Shown: piece by piece, positions 28,472 through 37,804 of the stretch
Position numbering within the stretch: position 1 is the stretch's first letter
Layout: every line of letters starts with the position of its first letter
Assembly: GCA_016794505.1 (NCBI GenBank)
Contig: JAEUJZ010000092.1
Coordinates: 62,001 to 126,000, forward strand
Length of the DNA: 64,000 nt
DNA from: Myxococcales bacterium
GTDB taxonomy: Bacteria > Myxococcota_A > Polyangia > Palsa-1104 > JAEUJZ01
Direction of reading: 5' to 3'
Notes under the pieces: generated by a model
What the model saw: only the letters and a program-made list of their open reading frames with translations
What the model was told of the DNA's origin: nothing
Database searches by the model: none
Translations under genes and position numbers: made by a program

Positions 28472-31400
28472 ATGGCCACAGAGCGATTTGCCGTCACCGT
28501 TCTTCCTTATTCCGTTGCTGCGGGCGAACCCTTTCACGTCTCGCTCTATGTGTCGCCGCGCCTGTCTCCCGACGGAGGCTCACAGCCGCTGCGGGCGTTT
28601 CCGCTGTTCTGCAACTTCGGTCATGCCATCGCAGAAGACGTCGAGTTCGTCTTGGTCGACGACACCGGGTTTCGCTACAAGATCACGCGCGCATCCGAAG
28701 TGGACCCGACGCTGTGGCCGATGCTGTTTCCGCCGGACACGGTCGTGCGGGAACGACAGGCGTCGCGATTCTCGGGTCGCACCTGGCGCAGCTTCGCCGC
28801 CAAGCGCGTGGCGGATCTGGGCAAGGGGGTTCACTCCCTGAGCACGCTGACCTCGCCGATCGAGCTGCACTCACCGCTGCGCTCCCCGCTGTCGCTGGGT
28901 CTTAAGAAGGTGCTGCAGCAGCAGTTCAAGCTGTCCCCGGATCGGCATGCCTATGACGAGCGCGAGGTGACAGAGCGCCTGGACACGCTGCTCATGCGGC
29001 GAATCGAGCTACGCGGGGTGAATCCCGTGGGCCTGTCTACATCGACCCACACCCCAACGGTCGACGAGCTCTTGCTCGGAGCGCTGCTGGATAGCCACGA
29101 AGTCCGACGGTTTTATGAGCGCAAAGAGACAAACAATCCCTTCTGTGCCCGGCCCAATCCGTCGGCCGTGCGTGCAGCGCTGCCCAAGCCAGCCCCCGAC
29201 TTTCACGAACGACTGTCGCTGCTCAACGACCATCCAGAGCTTCTGCGCCTGATGGGGCTCGTGATCGATCTGAAGGTCGACGCCAGTCAGCTCGACACGC
29301 TGCGCCGGGCCCAGTGGCTGCAGGCGTCGATACACTTCGCTGGGCCGCGTCGCCCAGGTCTGCAGCTTCCGCCATCGCGTACGCTGGTCAAGGTCTCGGG
29401 CCAGGCGCTGCTGACGGTGCCCGAGTCGCAGGACTTCGCGCTGGGTCGCCTGCGGCTCGGGGACAGCGAGCGCTTTGCGGTGCTCGATGTCGATCCCGAT
29501 GCCAGCGGCATCAAGCAGGATCGCTTTGTCTGGACACTGCCGCGCCTGTGGAAATTGGAACAGACCGGAGAGCCGGTTAACGCCGCGCCACCGACCATTC
29601 GCTCGACGGGGTTTACCGTGGTGCGCAACGGTCGGCACGAGCTTGTGCAAGCGCGCGTCGAGGCAGCCAAAGCCAAGGATGCAGCGCTTGAGTCTGCCGG
29701 CCTTGCTCTGCAAACCGAAGACCTGCTGCGCGGCTACCGCGTCGAGGTGTACGACCACCAAGCGCACCGCTGGTTTTCGCTGCATCAGCGCAAGTCGGTT
29801 CTGCGCGTCGGGCAAAAGACTGTGTCCACCAGCATGGATGGCTTTGTTCGGACTGGCGCGGTGTCTGAGACGAGCGGCGTTCCCAATAGCGATCTCTATG
29901 TCCACGAGGCGCTGTTTGGCTGGGAAGGCTGGAGCTTGTCCGTGCCCTATCCCGGCCGGACGCTACGCCACGAAGGCGGCAGCGAGGCGTTCTATGACGG
30001 CAGCGATGGCGCAAGCGGCTCACTGGTCCTGGCGCAGCACGATGTCGTGCCGGGTTCGTTGCCGCGCTTGCGCTATGGCCGAAGCTATTCATTTCGCGCC
30101 TGGACCGTGGATCTGGCGGGCAACAGTGCCCCCCATACGCTGACGCCGCGTCCGCCGGTTGTTCCGCGGTCGCCTCTTCCGCCTCTTCATCTGCCGGATT
30201 CGCCTGTGCCTCCGACGGAAGCACCGCCTGTGTCGTCGCGTCTGCCCTTGCCAGCCCGCAACGCAGCCGACGCTCCATGGCTGGCCGCGCTGCGATCGTT
30301 GGCCAAGGCAGAGCTTGCAGGACCCCAGCTTGCGGTGTCGTTCGCTCAGGATGCGAGCGGAGCTAGCTCGGCTCCCCTTGTGATCACCGGCCAGCCAGCC
30401 GTCGATCGCTTCATTGGCGATCGGCTGTCGGCGGGCATCGCTCCGCTAGAGTTTCGCCGCGCAGGGGTCCAGCGCCGCGAGCAGGTCACGCGCTCGGTTG
30501 CAGCGGTCCTGCAAGGCACGGCACCGCTGGTTTCGGATACCGCAGCCTGGTCGACCGAGGCGCTTTCGTCGCTGAGCAACCACGTCGCCGTGCTGGATCC
30601 CAGCGTATCGCTGGAGGGCCGCGCAGCGCTGACGCTGGATACGGTGACGGCACCGCAGCCGTTTCTGCGCTGGGCCTCGGTGTCACACCCGGTGGTGGTG
30701 GCGCGTCGACGCTTCAGCGAAGGCGAGTCCCTGCATCACGTCGTCATCCGCAGCCGCGTGGTCGAGACCGAGGGCGGTCAGCTTGTCGTCGAGCCGTGGA
30801 GCGAGACGCCAGGTCAGCCCGGCGATCATGGCTATCGTGCGCAGAGCGAGCGCCACTTGCTGCCGCCCAAGACGACGCAGAATGAGGCCGAGCGACACGG
30901 CTGCTTTGACTTCGCGATCGGCTCGCAGGACAAGGTCAATCATCAGCGGGCGTTTCAGATGGCTCTGCGCGAAAGCGGGACGCTGCTCGATGTCGACGTG
31001 CCCGATCTGAACGACCCAGGCGTGCGGCACAGCCAGTCGGGGATCGCGCTTGTGAATCCAAACCCGTCGCAGCCCATCGACCTCGCGACGCGAAAACGAG
31101 ACGAGGCGCTGCCCCAGGGGAGCTATGTCGTTCACGACACCGACTCGCTGCGAGTGCCGTGGCTGCCCGATCCGCTGGCGGCCGGGGTTACGCTGACGTT
31201 TCCCGACGCCAACGCCGACCGCGCCATTCGCTGGCCGCTGAATATCGAGAGCGTCACGGTTCCCTATTCCGGCACCTGGCCCGAGCCGATGTCGTATCGC
31301 TTGATGCTCACCCATGGCGCCCAGCTTGCCGCGAACGTACAGGGGGCGGTGCTGCAGTTTGCGCTGCCTCCCGCGGCAGCCCTGCGTCTGCGATCTTCGT

Positions 31401-33034
31401 CGCAGCTCAGCGATGAAGCGCTGGCTGTGCTTGGCCCGTGGCAGATGCTGCCCGACGCTGCGCGGTCGCAGCGCGTGCTTCAGGAAGCCGCCAAGGATGG
31501 CTGGCTGTGGTCGCTCACACCGGGCGAAGACATGCAGCTTGTCCACGCGGTACAGCGTCCCATCGCGCGGCCGCGTCCGACGATCATTCTGCCGGTTCGT
31601 CAACCCGGAAGCACCACCGTGACCCTCGCGGGGGTGGTCGACTGCGATGGACCCAGCACAGGTCGGCTCGACATCGAGGCCAGCTGGACGGATCAAGTTG
31701 ACGACGTGGGACAGCACGCGCCGTCGCAGCAGAAGCTCTCGGGACACGTGCTTGGCTTCACGCTCGATCGCGACGAAGACTTTGTCGTGCTTCACGGTGT
31801 AAACGGCAGCGTTCCGGTGCCGACTGGCGAGACCCTGCGGGTTCACGCAGCCAATCACGCGCTGGGCGATACCCGACACCGCAGGATTCGTTACACCTTC
31901 CGCGGGACGACGCGCTTCAAGGAGTATTTCGCTCCCGATGTCTATGCCAACGACACACCCTATGTCGATTCTGAGGCCAAGGAAGTGTCGGTGCCGGCCA
32001 GCACTCCGCCCGCGACGCCAGAGGTCCTGCAGGTGATGCCGCTGTTCCGCTGGGAAGAAGGGCCCGAGCCCGATCAGCCGTTTGCGTTCCGACGAACACG
32101 ACGAGCGGGCCTGCGACTGTATCTCGCCCGACCTTGGTTTTCGTCGGGCAATGACGAAAAGCTGGCGGTCCTGCTCGCGCCGCCCGCCGGAGCCGAGGCA
32201 GGCTCCGTCAGTGAGTGGGGTGCCGATCCGGCGTGGAAGCAGCGCGGCCCAGCCAAGCGCGCCATGGCTGCAGAGCTGGATTCCTTCCTGCATGCAATCG
32301 GCGCCGATGATCGCCAGGTCCCCGCTGGGCCCTGTGCTGCACCGCGCGTGGTCACAAACGAGCGCTTCCCCAAAGGCGTATACGTGCTGCCGTACTCGCC
32401 GGAATACAACCCAGACCGCGAGCTGTGGATGGTTGACATCGGCATTCGACCCGGCCCAACGCTGTGGCCGTTTGTGCGGCTGCAGGTGGCTCGCTATCAG
32501 CAGGAATCGCTGCCTGGTTGCGAGCTGTCAACGTCGGTGCGCTGCGACTTTGCGCTGCTCCCCCCCGAGCGAAGCTTCACGCTGGCGCGACCGGATGATC
32601 AAACAGCGCGCGTGGTGGTGAGTGGTCCAATCGCTCTCGGGCGGGACGGTCTTACGAGCTTCGCGCGAAGCGCACGCGATGGAAAAATCCTGCCCCAGGA
32701 GCTGCATCAGGCCATCGCGGAAAATCGCATCCTCAAGGCACGCTTGGAGCGTCGAGATCCCGGACAGCGGTCCGATCTGGCGTGGCAGACGGTTCAAGCC
32801 GTCGAGCTGACCGTCGAGGGCTATGACCTTGCCAGCCATCACGTGTCGTGGGTCGGCTCGCTTACGCTGCCGAAGAATGTGGCGGCCGCGCAGCCCGGAC
32901 ACAGCCACGAGTTTCGCGTCACCGTTGAAGAAGAGGAGATCCTGCCGGCCGACTACGAAGGCCCCCCTCTCGCCGTCGTTACCACGCAGGGCTCGGCCCG
33001 TCGCACCGTCTACGCCGATACCATGGCCCTATAG
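28472..33034 (+). CDS. Giant protein of unknown function, second gene of operon
   Basis: 1520 residues; ATG 28472 lies 3 nt after the preceding stop with GGGAG in the overlapping region, so the two genes are translationally linked. No signal peptide is present. It appears beta-rich with many short sheet-like domains. A recognisable stretch is LRYGRSYSFRAWTVDLAGNS at about 534-553, followed by a Pro-rich linker (residues about 558-590). The C-terminal 400 residues again alternate strands and loops. No catalytic motif is evident. The size, operon link and lack of enzyme motifs suggest a structural or scaffold pair, but this is inference. Confidence 0.85.
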   Translation: MATERFAVTVLPYSVAAGEPFHVSLYVSPRLSPDGGSQPLRAFPLFCNFGHAIAEDVEFVLVDDTGFRYKITRASEVDPTLWPMLFPPDTVVRERQASRFSGRTWRSFAAKRVADLGKGVHSLSTLTSPIELHSPLRSPLSLGLKKVLQQQFKLSPDRHAYDEREVTERLDTLLMRRIELRGVNPVGLSTSTHTPTVDELLLGALLDSHEVRRFYERKETNNPFCARPNPSAVRAALPKPAPDFHERLSLLNDHPELLRLMGLVIDLKVDASQLDTLRRAQWLQASIHFAGPRRPGLQLPPSRTLVKVSGQALLTVPESQDFALGRLRLGDSERFAVLDVDPDASGIKQDRFVWTLPRLWKLEQTGEPVNAAPPTIRSTGFTVVRNGRHELVQARVEAAKAKDAALESAGLALQTEDLLRGYRVEVYDHQAHRWFSLHQRKSVLRVGQKTVSTSMDGFVRTGAVSETSGVPNSDLYVHEALFGWEGWSLSVPYPGRTLRHEGGSEAFYDGSDGASGSLVLAQHDVVPGSLPRLRYGRSYSFRAWTVDLAGNSAPHTLTPRPPVVPRSPLPPLHLPDSPVPPTEAPPVSSRLPLPARNAADAPWLAALRSLAKAELAGPQLAVSFAQDASGASSAPLVITGQPAVDRFIGDRLSAGIAPLEFRRAGVQRREQVTRSVAAVLQGTAPLVSDTAAWSTEALSSLSNHVAVLDPSVSLEGRAALTLDTVTAPQPFLRWASVSHPVVVARRRFSEGESLHHVVIRSRVVETEGGQLVVEPWSETPGQPGDHGYRAQSERHLLPPKTTQNEAERHGCFDFAIGSQDKVNHQRAFQMALRESGTLLDVDVPDLNDPGVRHSQSGIALVNPNPSQPIDLATRKRDEALPQGSYVVHDTDSLRVPWLPDPLAAGVTLTFPDANADRAIRWPLNIESVTVPYSGTWPEPMSYRLMLTHGAQLAANVQGAVLQFALPPAAALRLRSSSQLSDEALAVLGPWQMLPDAARSQRVLQEAAKDGWLWSLTPGEDMQLVHAVQRPIARPRPTIILPVRQPGSTTVTLAGVVDCDGPSTGRLDIEASWTDQVDDVGQHAPSQQKLSGHVLGFTLDRDEDFVVLHGVNGSVPVPTGETLRVHAANHALGDTRHRRIRYTFRGTTRFKEYFAPDVYANDTPYVDSEAKEVSVPASTPPATPEVLQVMPLFRWEEGPEPDQPFAFRRTRRAGLRLYLARPWFSSGNDEKLAVLLAPPAGAEAGSVSEWGADPAWKQRGPAKRAMAAELDSFLHAIGADDRQVPAGPCAAPRVVTNERFPKGVYVLPYSPEYNPDRELWMVDIGIRPGPTLWPFVRLQVARYQQESLPGCELSTSVRCDFALLPPERSFTLARPDDQTARVVVSGPIALGRDGLTSFARSARDGKILPQELHQAIAENRILKARLERRDPGQRSDLAWQTVQAVELTVEGYDLASHHVSWVGSLTLPKNVAAAQPGHSHEFRVTVEEEEILPADYEGPPLAVVTTQGSARRTVYADTMAL

Positions 33035-33310
33035 CCCTGGCATCCAGCGGTCGCCTTGCTTCGTCCGCCCCGCTCTTGCCCTCTTGCGCCCGCGGCGTCT
33101 GTTTTCCAGGCTCAGCAAGCTAGCCCGTGACCAACGCTGCGACGGGAAGTTCGGACATGGGCCGGAACAACCATACCGCATCATCGCGCGCTGGATCGCT
33201 ATTCGCATATATCTTCATTTAAGACTTAAATATAAAATTTATCATTGAACGCCTGGCTATTCGCGGTGGTGCGGTAATGAACACAGCAACGAGCGTGACC
33301 TGTCGCGCGC
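33035..33310. other. Convergent intergenic region with AT-rich palindrome
   Basis: No gene is seen between the giant-protein operon and the convergent hydrolase gene. ATTTAAG-A-CTTAAAT at 33217-33231 is a perfect 15-bp palindrome in an AT-rich stretch. It could form part of a bidirectional transcription stop, but the stem is pure A/T apart from one G-C pair. Confidence 0.35.
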
Positions 33311-34150
33311 CTACTCGCTCGAAAGCTCGCCGTAGAGCGCCGGCAGGAACGAGGCCAGGTGGGCCATTTCCTGCGAGGCGTGGACCATCAGATCCTGCGC
33401 ATCCTGGCGCGACGGTCTTTTTAGGCGGCGAGCCAGCTTCGACAGCCAGTCGCCCATGGGATGCTGCGTGCGCAGGCGCGCCGCATGGCCGCCGATCCAG
33501 AAACGACAGCGCATCTCGCTGCCGCCGGGCACGCGACGGACGTGATGCACCAGATAGCCGATCTGCAGCGGCTGTGCGACGAAGCCGATGCGCGCACAGA
33601 CCAGTGTGGCCTGCTCGGCATCGGCGATGCGGGACGCATCGAAGCCCAGCTCAGACGGCGCGATGAACGAAATGGCGACGGCGTTGAGCTGGCTGCCGAT
33701 GTATTCATGCACAAACGAGGTGCGGCCGACATAGCGGGCGCGGCCGGTCTGCGTCGGGGAATCGCGGTCGCCGAACTCGGCATTGACGTGCGCGCGTGGG
33801 TGCCAGAGCTTGTAGCGCTGCGGCTCGCCGTTGTGCCACCAGAACCACCAGTCGACCATCTTGGGCACGGTGCCGGGCATCGGCGTCGTAAGCGCGATGT
33901 GCAGCGTGCCGTCTTCGGCGAAGCCATAGCCTTCTTCGATAGGCTGGGGGCCGTCGAGCAGAAGCTCATGCGCCTGCGCGAGCCCTGGGACCAGCGGTGG
34001 CGGCAGTGGGCCGACGAGCAGCGCCTCGTTCGTCGCGGCAGAGAGCGGCGCGAGCTGCGGGTTCCAGAACTTCGCATAGGGCTTGTCGACGAGATCTCCG
34101 GGGCGCATGCCCAGGTACAAAGGACGGCTGGGGTTTGGGTGTCGCATCAT
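33311..34150 (-). CDS. Phloretin/DAPG hydrolase-like enzyme (PhlG family)
   Basis: 279 residues from ATG 34150 (GAGG just upstream). The family signature DWWFWWHNGEPQRYKLWHPRAH is present in the range 101-121. PhlG-type enzymes use zinc to hydrolyse the carbon-carbon bond between an acyl group and a phloroglucinol ring. The expected ligands are visible: His117 (LWHPR), Glu149 (VHEYIG), and the pair His257-x3-Glu261 (VHASQEM), with spacing close to that of PhlG. It follows the flavin oxidase gene by about 54 nt, so the two probably form an operon acting on an aromatic or acyl-phenol compound. The true substrate is unknown. Confidence 0.85.
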   Translation of the reverse strand: MMRHPNPSRPLYLGMRPGDLVDKPYAKFWNPQLAPLSAATNEALLVGPLPPPLVPGLAQAHELLLDGPQPIEEGYGFAEDGTLHIALTTPMPGTVPKMVDWWFWWHNGEPQRYKLWHPRAHVNAEFGDRDSPTQTGRARYVGRTSFVHEYIGSQLNAVAISFIAPSELGFDASRIADAEQATLVCARIGFVAQPLQIGYLVHHVRRVPGGSEMRCRFWIGGHAARLRTQHPMGDWLSKLARRLKRPSRQDAQDLMVHASQEMAHLASFLPALYGELSSE

Positions 34151-34204
34151 CACTGCCTCGCTTCGTGGCTGCATGGGATGTATCCGTGGTTCTTGGTGAA
34201 GTAA

Positions 34205-35572
34205 TTAGAGTCTGCCCATATATGGATAAAAGCGGGCCGCGGCGTCGCGCTCGCCGCGGATCTGATCCAGGCGGGCCAGGTTGCGTTCCGCCATAAAGCG
34301 GGCCGGGCGCCGTCCCAGGTTTTCGTCGGCAAGCTGACAGCCCGAGGCCAGCGGCGAGAGCTCCCGCATGCGCTCTGTCGACCAGCTGTCGTATCGGGCA
34401 TCGTCGGACGCGTCTTTCCAGGCGCCGTACAGCGCGATGTAGATCTCGTCCTCCATCGAGAACGCCATGTCCGCTCGTGGCTGTGGCTGCGTCGACGGCA
34501 TCCAGTTCAGCCACAGCATGTGCGAGGGCGCAGGCGGCAGGGTCCTGGCAATCGTGTGCAGGCCGGGCAGCAGCGCATCGATGCTGGCGCGCGTCCACAT
34601 GTTGTCGACGGAGTAGCGGTGGAAGTCGGGATAGCTCCAGCCAGCCGCCGCATACAGCCAGCGGATCCGGGCCGGCAAAAGCGGAAGCCTGAGCTGGGCG
34701 TGTCGCCCGATCGAGTGGTCGAGCAGAAAGCCCAAATCGCGCCGCGCCTGGCGATAGCTGTCGGCGAAGACCGGCGCAAAGATCTCGATATGCGGGCGCT
34801 TCCGAAGCCGCCCCCCCGGCCGCATGATCAGCTGAAATTCGACGGAGCGCGGCACGTCATGGCGCACGCCATGGGCAAAGCGGAAGACCTCTTCGAGCGC
34901 CTCGATGGGATACACCTGAAAGACCTGGCCGACGAAGCGCGGGCAGGGATACAGGCGCAGATGAAAGCGGGTGACGACGCCGAAGAAGCCCGGCCCAGCA
35001 CCGCGCGCCGCCCAATACAGGTCGGCGTTCTCGCTCTCGCTGGCATGCACGATGTCGCCGTCGGCGGTGACGATGTCCAGGCCCAGCACGCTCTGACACG
35101 CGGGGCCCAGCACACGGCCGTTCCAACCAAAGCCGCCCTGCAAAAGATAGCCGCCGATGCAGACGCCGCGGCAGTGTCCGGCGGGAAAGAACAAGCCCTG
35201 GTCCATGAGCGCAGGCAGAAGATCGCTGCCGGCGCAGCCCGGACCTGCGGTGGCGCGCAGGGCCACTGGATCGATGCGGCTCTGGTTCAAGCGCGAGACG
35301 TCGAGCAGCATGCCGCCGTCGCGGACGTGGTTGCCCGCCCAGCTATGTCCACCGGAGCGAACGCCCATGCGCAGCCCCTTTTTCTTGGCCAAGCGGACGG
35401 CTGCCACCACGTCGTGGACATCGCAGGCCTGCACGATGACGTCGGGATAGCGGGGCGGCAGCCGAGCATTCCACAGGGCCTCGCGGCGCGCCGGTTCATA
35501 CCCCGGTTCTCCACGGTGAAGGATGCGAGCGCTGCTGATCGGGGTCGAGCTGTGATGTGACATGCGGTTCAT
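34205..35572 (-). CDS. FAD-linked oxidase, BBE-like with bicovalent flavin
   Basis: 455 residues if started at ATG 35572; ATG 35563 is also possible and the Shine-Dalgarno is weak for both. The FAD-binding PCMH fold shows RSGGHSWAGNHVRDGG (His76, the 8-alpha histidyl site) and AGHCRGVCIGGYLLQGGFGW (Cys134, the 6-S-cysteinyl site of berberine-bridge-type enzymes). The C-terminal BBE segment is ARFMAERNLARLDQIRGERD with the closing aromatic FYPYMG. These enzymes oxidise alcohols, sugars or natural-product intermediates with O2. The signature His and Cys support double covalent attachment. It is upstream of and probably cotranscribed with the PhlG-like gene. Confidence 0.88.
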   Translation of the reverse strand: MNRMSHHSSTPISSARILHRGEPGYEPARREALWNARLPPRYPDVIVQACDVHDVVAAVRLAKKKGLRMGVRSGGHSWAGNHVRDGGMLLDVSRLNQSRIDPVALRATAGPGCAGSDLLPALMDQGLFFPAGHCRGVCIGGYLLQGGFGWNGRVLGPACQSVLGLDIVTADGDIVHASESENADLYWAARGAGPGFFGVVTRFHLRLYPCPRFVGQVFQVYPIEALEEVFRFAHGVRHDVPRSVEFQLIMRPGGRLRKRPHIEIFAPVFADSYRQARRDLGFLLDHSIGRHAQLRLPLLPARIRWLYAAAGWSYPDFHRYSVDNMWTRASIDALLPGLHTIARTLPPAPSHMLWLNWMPSTQPQPRADMAFSMEDEIYIALYGAWKDASDDARYDSWSTERMRELSPLASGCQLADENLGRRPARFMAERNLARLDQIRGERDAAARFYPYMGRL

Positions 35573-35839
35573 GCTAGGGCGCCGTTCCGTCGAGGAAACC
35601 GGGAAGAGCTGTCCACAGTTGGCCATGCCCTGCCCCGAAAGCGGACACAGCCTGCTCAGCCTCCCGAGTCCAGCCGGCGGCGTGCGCCGCGCCGGGCGTC
35701 GATGCCGCTCGCCACAGGCCCGCGCTTTCCATGGGCTGGGCACGGGGTTGTGCGGTGGGAGGCAAAGAAGCTGGCTTGCTGGTTGGGCAAATTGCCGGGC
35801 GTTGATTCCGTCGGAGATGTGAGCGAAACTACAAATACT

Positions 35840-36931
35840 ATGGAACCAGCAAAATCGTCTCAGCGTGACATTCAGGCCTTGGCGGGGCTCAGCAGTGCGG
35901 CGCTGCCGGTGCTGATGGCGCGACCGCAGTCGATGCGGGCGCTGGAGCTGCGGGCGTACGACGGCGTCTCGCTGGTCTACGTCAACAACCGCCCGGTGCC
36001 CCAGCCAGCGCCTGGCGAGGTGCTGGTGCGGGTTCACTCGGCGGCGGTGGGCGAGGCCGATCTGCTGCTGCTCAACGGCCGCTATGGCGTGCAAAGGCCG
36101 CTGCCCATCGTCCCCGGCATCGAGTGCAGCGGCCTGGTCGTGCAGAGCGGCGGGGGTCTGCTCGCGCGGGCGCTGGTTGGGCGACGCGTGGCCTGCCTGA
36201 TCTCGGGCGCATCCGACGGGACCTGGGCGGAATACGTCTGCGTTCCGGCTTGGCAGTGCGTGCCGCTGCGCAGCTTCGTCAGCTATGAGCAGGGCGCAAC
36301 GCTGCTGAGCAGCGGCATCATGGCCTGGGCGCTCTTGGACACGGCGCGCAGTCGAGGATCGCGCGGCGTGGCGCATACGGCGGCGGACTCGCAGCTTGGG
36401 CGAATGCTGGCGCAGCTTTCCTTGCGACGACGCGTGCCGACGCTGCACATCATCGAGCGCGGCGAACAAGGCGAAGCGCTGTCGGGCCTGGGCGCCACCC
36501 ACATCCTAAACAGCCAGTCGACGGTGTTTCCGCAGCAGCTCTCGCAGGCGTTTGAAAGCCATGGCATCAGCGTGGTCATCGAGGCCAACGCCGGCCTCAA
36601 CAGCGACCTGCTTTTGCGAGCGCTGCCGACGGGCGGCAGCCTGCTAATGTGCGGCAGCCAGCCCGACGTCGACTGCACCTTTGATCCCAGCGAGCTGGTC
36701 TATCGCCACAAGCGCCTGGAAGGCTTTCTGCTGTCGGACTGGATGGCGAATGCCGGCTATGCCCGAGTCGTGCAGGCAGCGCTGGTGGTGCAGCGCTTGC
36801 TAAGCAACGACGCACGGGCCGAAGCCCCCCAGCTGATGTCGCTCGACAACTATCACACGGCGCTGGAGCTGGTCTTCCGTCGACGCGTCAGCAACAGCCG
36901 CATCCTGTTCGCGCTGCACCGCGACAACTAG
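35840..36931 (+). CDS. MDR-superfamily dehydrogenase (zinc-type fold, zinc-free)
   Basis: 363 residues from ATG 35840; the frame extends upstream to 35702 and a GTG at 35819 has GGAG close by, so the start is uncertain. The N-terminal GroES-like domain shows PAPGEVLVRVHSAAVGEADL and VPGIECSGLVV. The Rossmann half shows VAHTAADSQLGRMLAQLSLR and LGATHILNSQ. The classical zinc ligands of alcohol dehydrogenase are missing, which fits quinone-oxidoreductase or enoyl-reductase subfamilies. It is divergent from the flavin oxidase gene, so the roughly 265-bp gap may hold a shared promoter region. The substrate cannot be assigned. Confidence 0.83.
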   Translation: MEPAKSSQRDIQALAGLSSAALPVLMARPQSMRALELRAYDGVSLVYVNNRPVPQPAPGEVLVRVHSAAVGEADLLLLNGRYGVQRPLPIVPGIECSGLVVQSGGGLLARALVGRRVACLISGASDGTWAEYVCVPAWQCVPLRSFVSYEQGATLLSSGIMAWALLDTARSRGSRGVAHTAADSQLGRMLAQLSLRRRVPTLHIIERGEQGEALSGLGATHILNSQSTVFPQQLSQAFESHGISVVIEANAGLNSDLLLRALPTGGSLLMCGSQPDVDCTFDPSELVYRHKRLEGFLLSDWMANAGYARVVQAALVVQRLLSNDARAEAPQLMSLDNYHTALELVFRRRVSNSRILFALHRDN

Positions 36932-36964
36932 GCCGCAATCATTCAAACACAGCCCTCAATAATC

Positions 36965-36998
36965 AATTTGTCTTGGCAAATTTGAAAACGAATTTTTC
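36965..36998. terminator. Possible terminator between convergent genes
   Basis: An inverted repeat AATTTG-TCTTGG-CAAATT (36965-36982) is followed by a second small hairpin (GAAAA/TTTTC, 36984-36998) and T-rich sequence. It lies between the stops of the MDR gene and rdgB. The stems are short and AT-rich, so it may be weak. Confidence 0.3.
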
Positions 36999-37057
36999 GC
37001 CGTTTTATTTATATTAATAATGGTATCCGGGCCCCCTACAAGCCGGCTTCGCGGATA

Positions 37058-37804
37058 TCACGGGCAAAGAGCGGTCAGGGCTGGGATCAGGGCGACCACG
37101 GCTCGCGTGCGATGGGATAGGCGGTTCTTTTCTTCGGGTGAAAGCAGGCCAAAGGACAGGCCAGCGCGAGCGGCGGCAAGGCCCGCTTGCTGAAGCTCGG
37201 CTGCGTCGGGCACGAACAGCGGGTCATAGCCAAAGCCGCCGCTACCTGACTCAGACAGGAGCAGCCAGCCACGGCACGCGCCTTCGGCAAAGGACACCGC
37301 GCTGGGCGGAACGACCGGGCCGACGGCGGACGCAGACGAGCCCGGCGGATGCAGACACAGCACGCAGACGAAGCGGGCGGCTCGCTGCGGGCGCGGGATG
37401 TCGGCCATGCGGGCCAAGAGCACCTGGCGGTTCCTGGCATCCTGCGACTGACCAGGGGCGGGCAAGCCACCAAAGCGTGCCGAGTGTACGCCGGGCGCGC
37501 CAGCAAGCGCCTCGACTTCGAGCCCGCTGTCATCGGCCAGCGACCACAGACCGGTGTGAAACGCGGCATGTCGCGCTTTGATGAGCGCATTTTCGCGGCA
37601 GTCTGGCCCGTCTTCCACGGCCGCCTCGCGCACCCCCACGTCGGAAAGAGAGAGCAGGTGAAGGCGGCTCGCCAGCGTCGGAGCATGCAGCGCGAGCAGC
37701 GCGCGTAGCTCGACGACTTTGTGCTCGTTGTGCGTCGCCAAGCACAGTCGCAAGCGGCCATCGCTGCTCGGGTCTGCGTGGGTCGCGTCGGCGCGCTGGC
37801 TCAT
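37058..37804 (-). CDS. rdgB: Non-canonical purine NTP pyrophosphatase (RdgB/HAM1)
   Basis: 248 residues. It has the family features [18 protein letters not shown] near the N-terminus, [23 protein letters not shown] and [10 protein letters not shown]. The enzyme hydrolyses XTP, dITP and ITP to monophosphates and keeps them out of DNA and RNA. It is longer than the usual 200 residues because of an N-terminal extension and a loop after [10 protein letters not shown]. Its ATG overlaps the stop of rph (ATGA), a common bacterial pairing. Confidence 0.93.
   Translation of the reverse strand: MSQRADATHADPSSDGRLRLCLATHNEHKVVELRALLALHAPTLASRLHLLSLSDVGVREAAVEDGPDCRENALIKARHAAFHTGLWSLADDSGLEVEALAGAPGVHSARFGGLPAPGQSQDARNRQVLLARMADIPRPQRAARFVCVLCLHPPGSSASAVGPVVPPSAVSFAEGACRGWLLLSESGSGGFGYDPLFVPDAAELQQAGLAAARAGLSFGLLSPEEKNRLSHRTRAVVALIPALTALCP

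Noticed and set aside
30683-32293. 536-codon antisense frame inside the second giant gene
   Set aside because: Same GC effect; no domain is seen, and the sense strand has continuous credible protein.
17542-36931. A full eCIS gene cluster or prophage in the accessory region
   Set aside because: No sheath, tube, baseplate, spike, portal, terminase or integrase gene was seen, and no attachment-site repeats were found at the edges.
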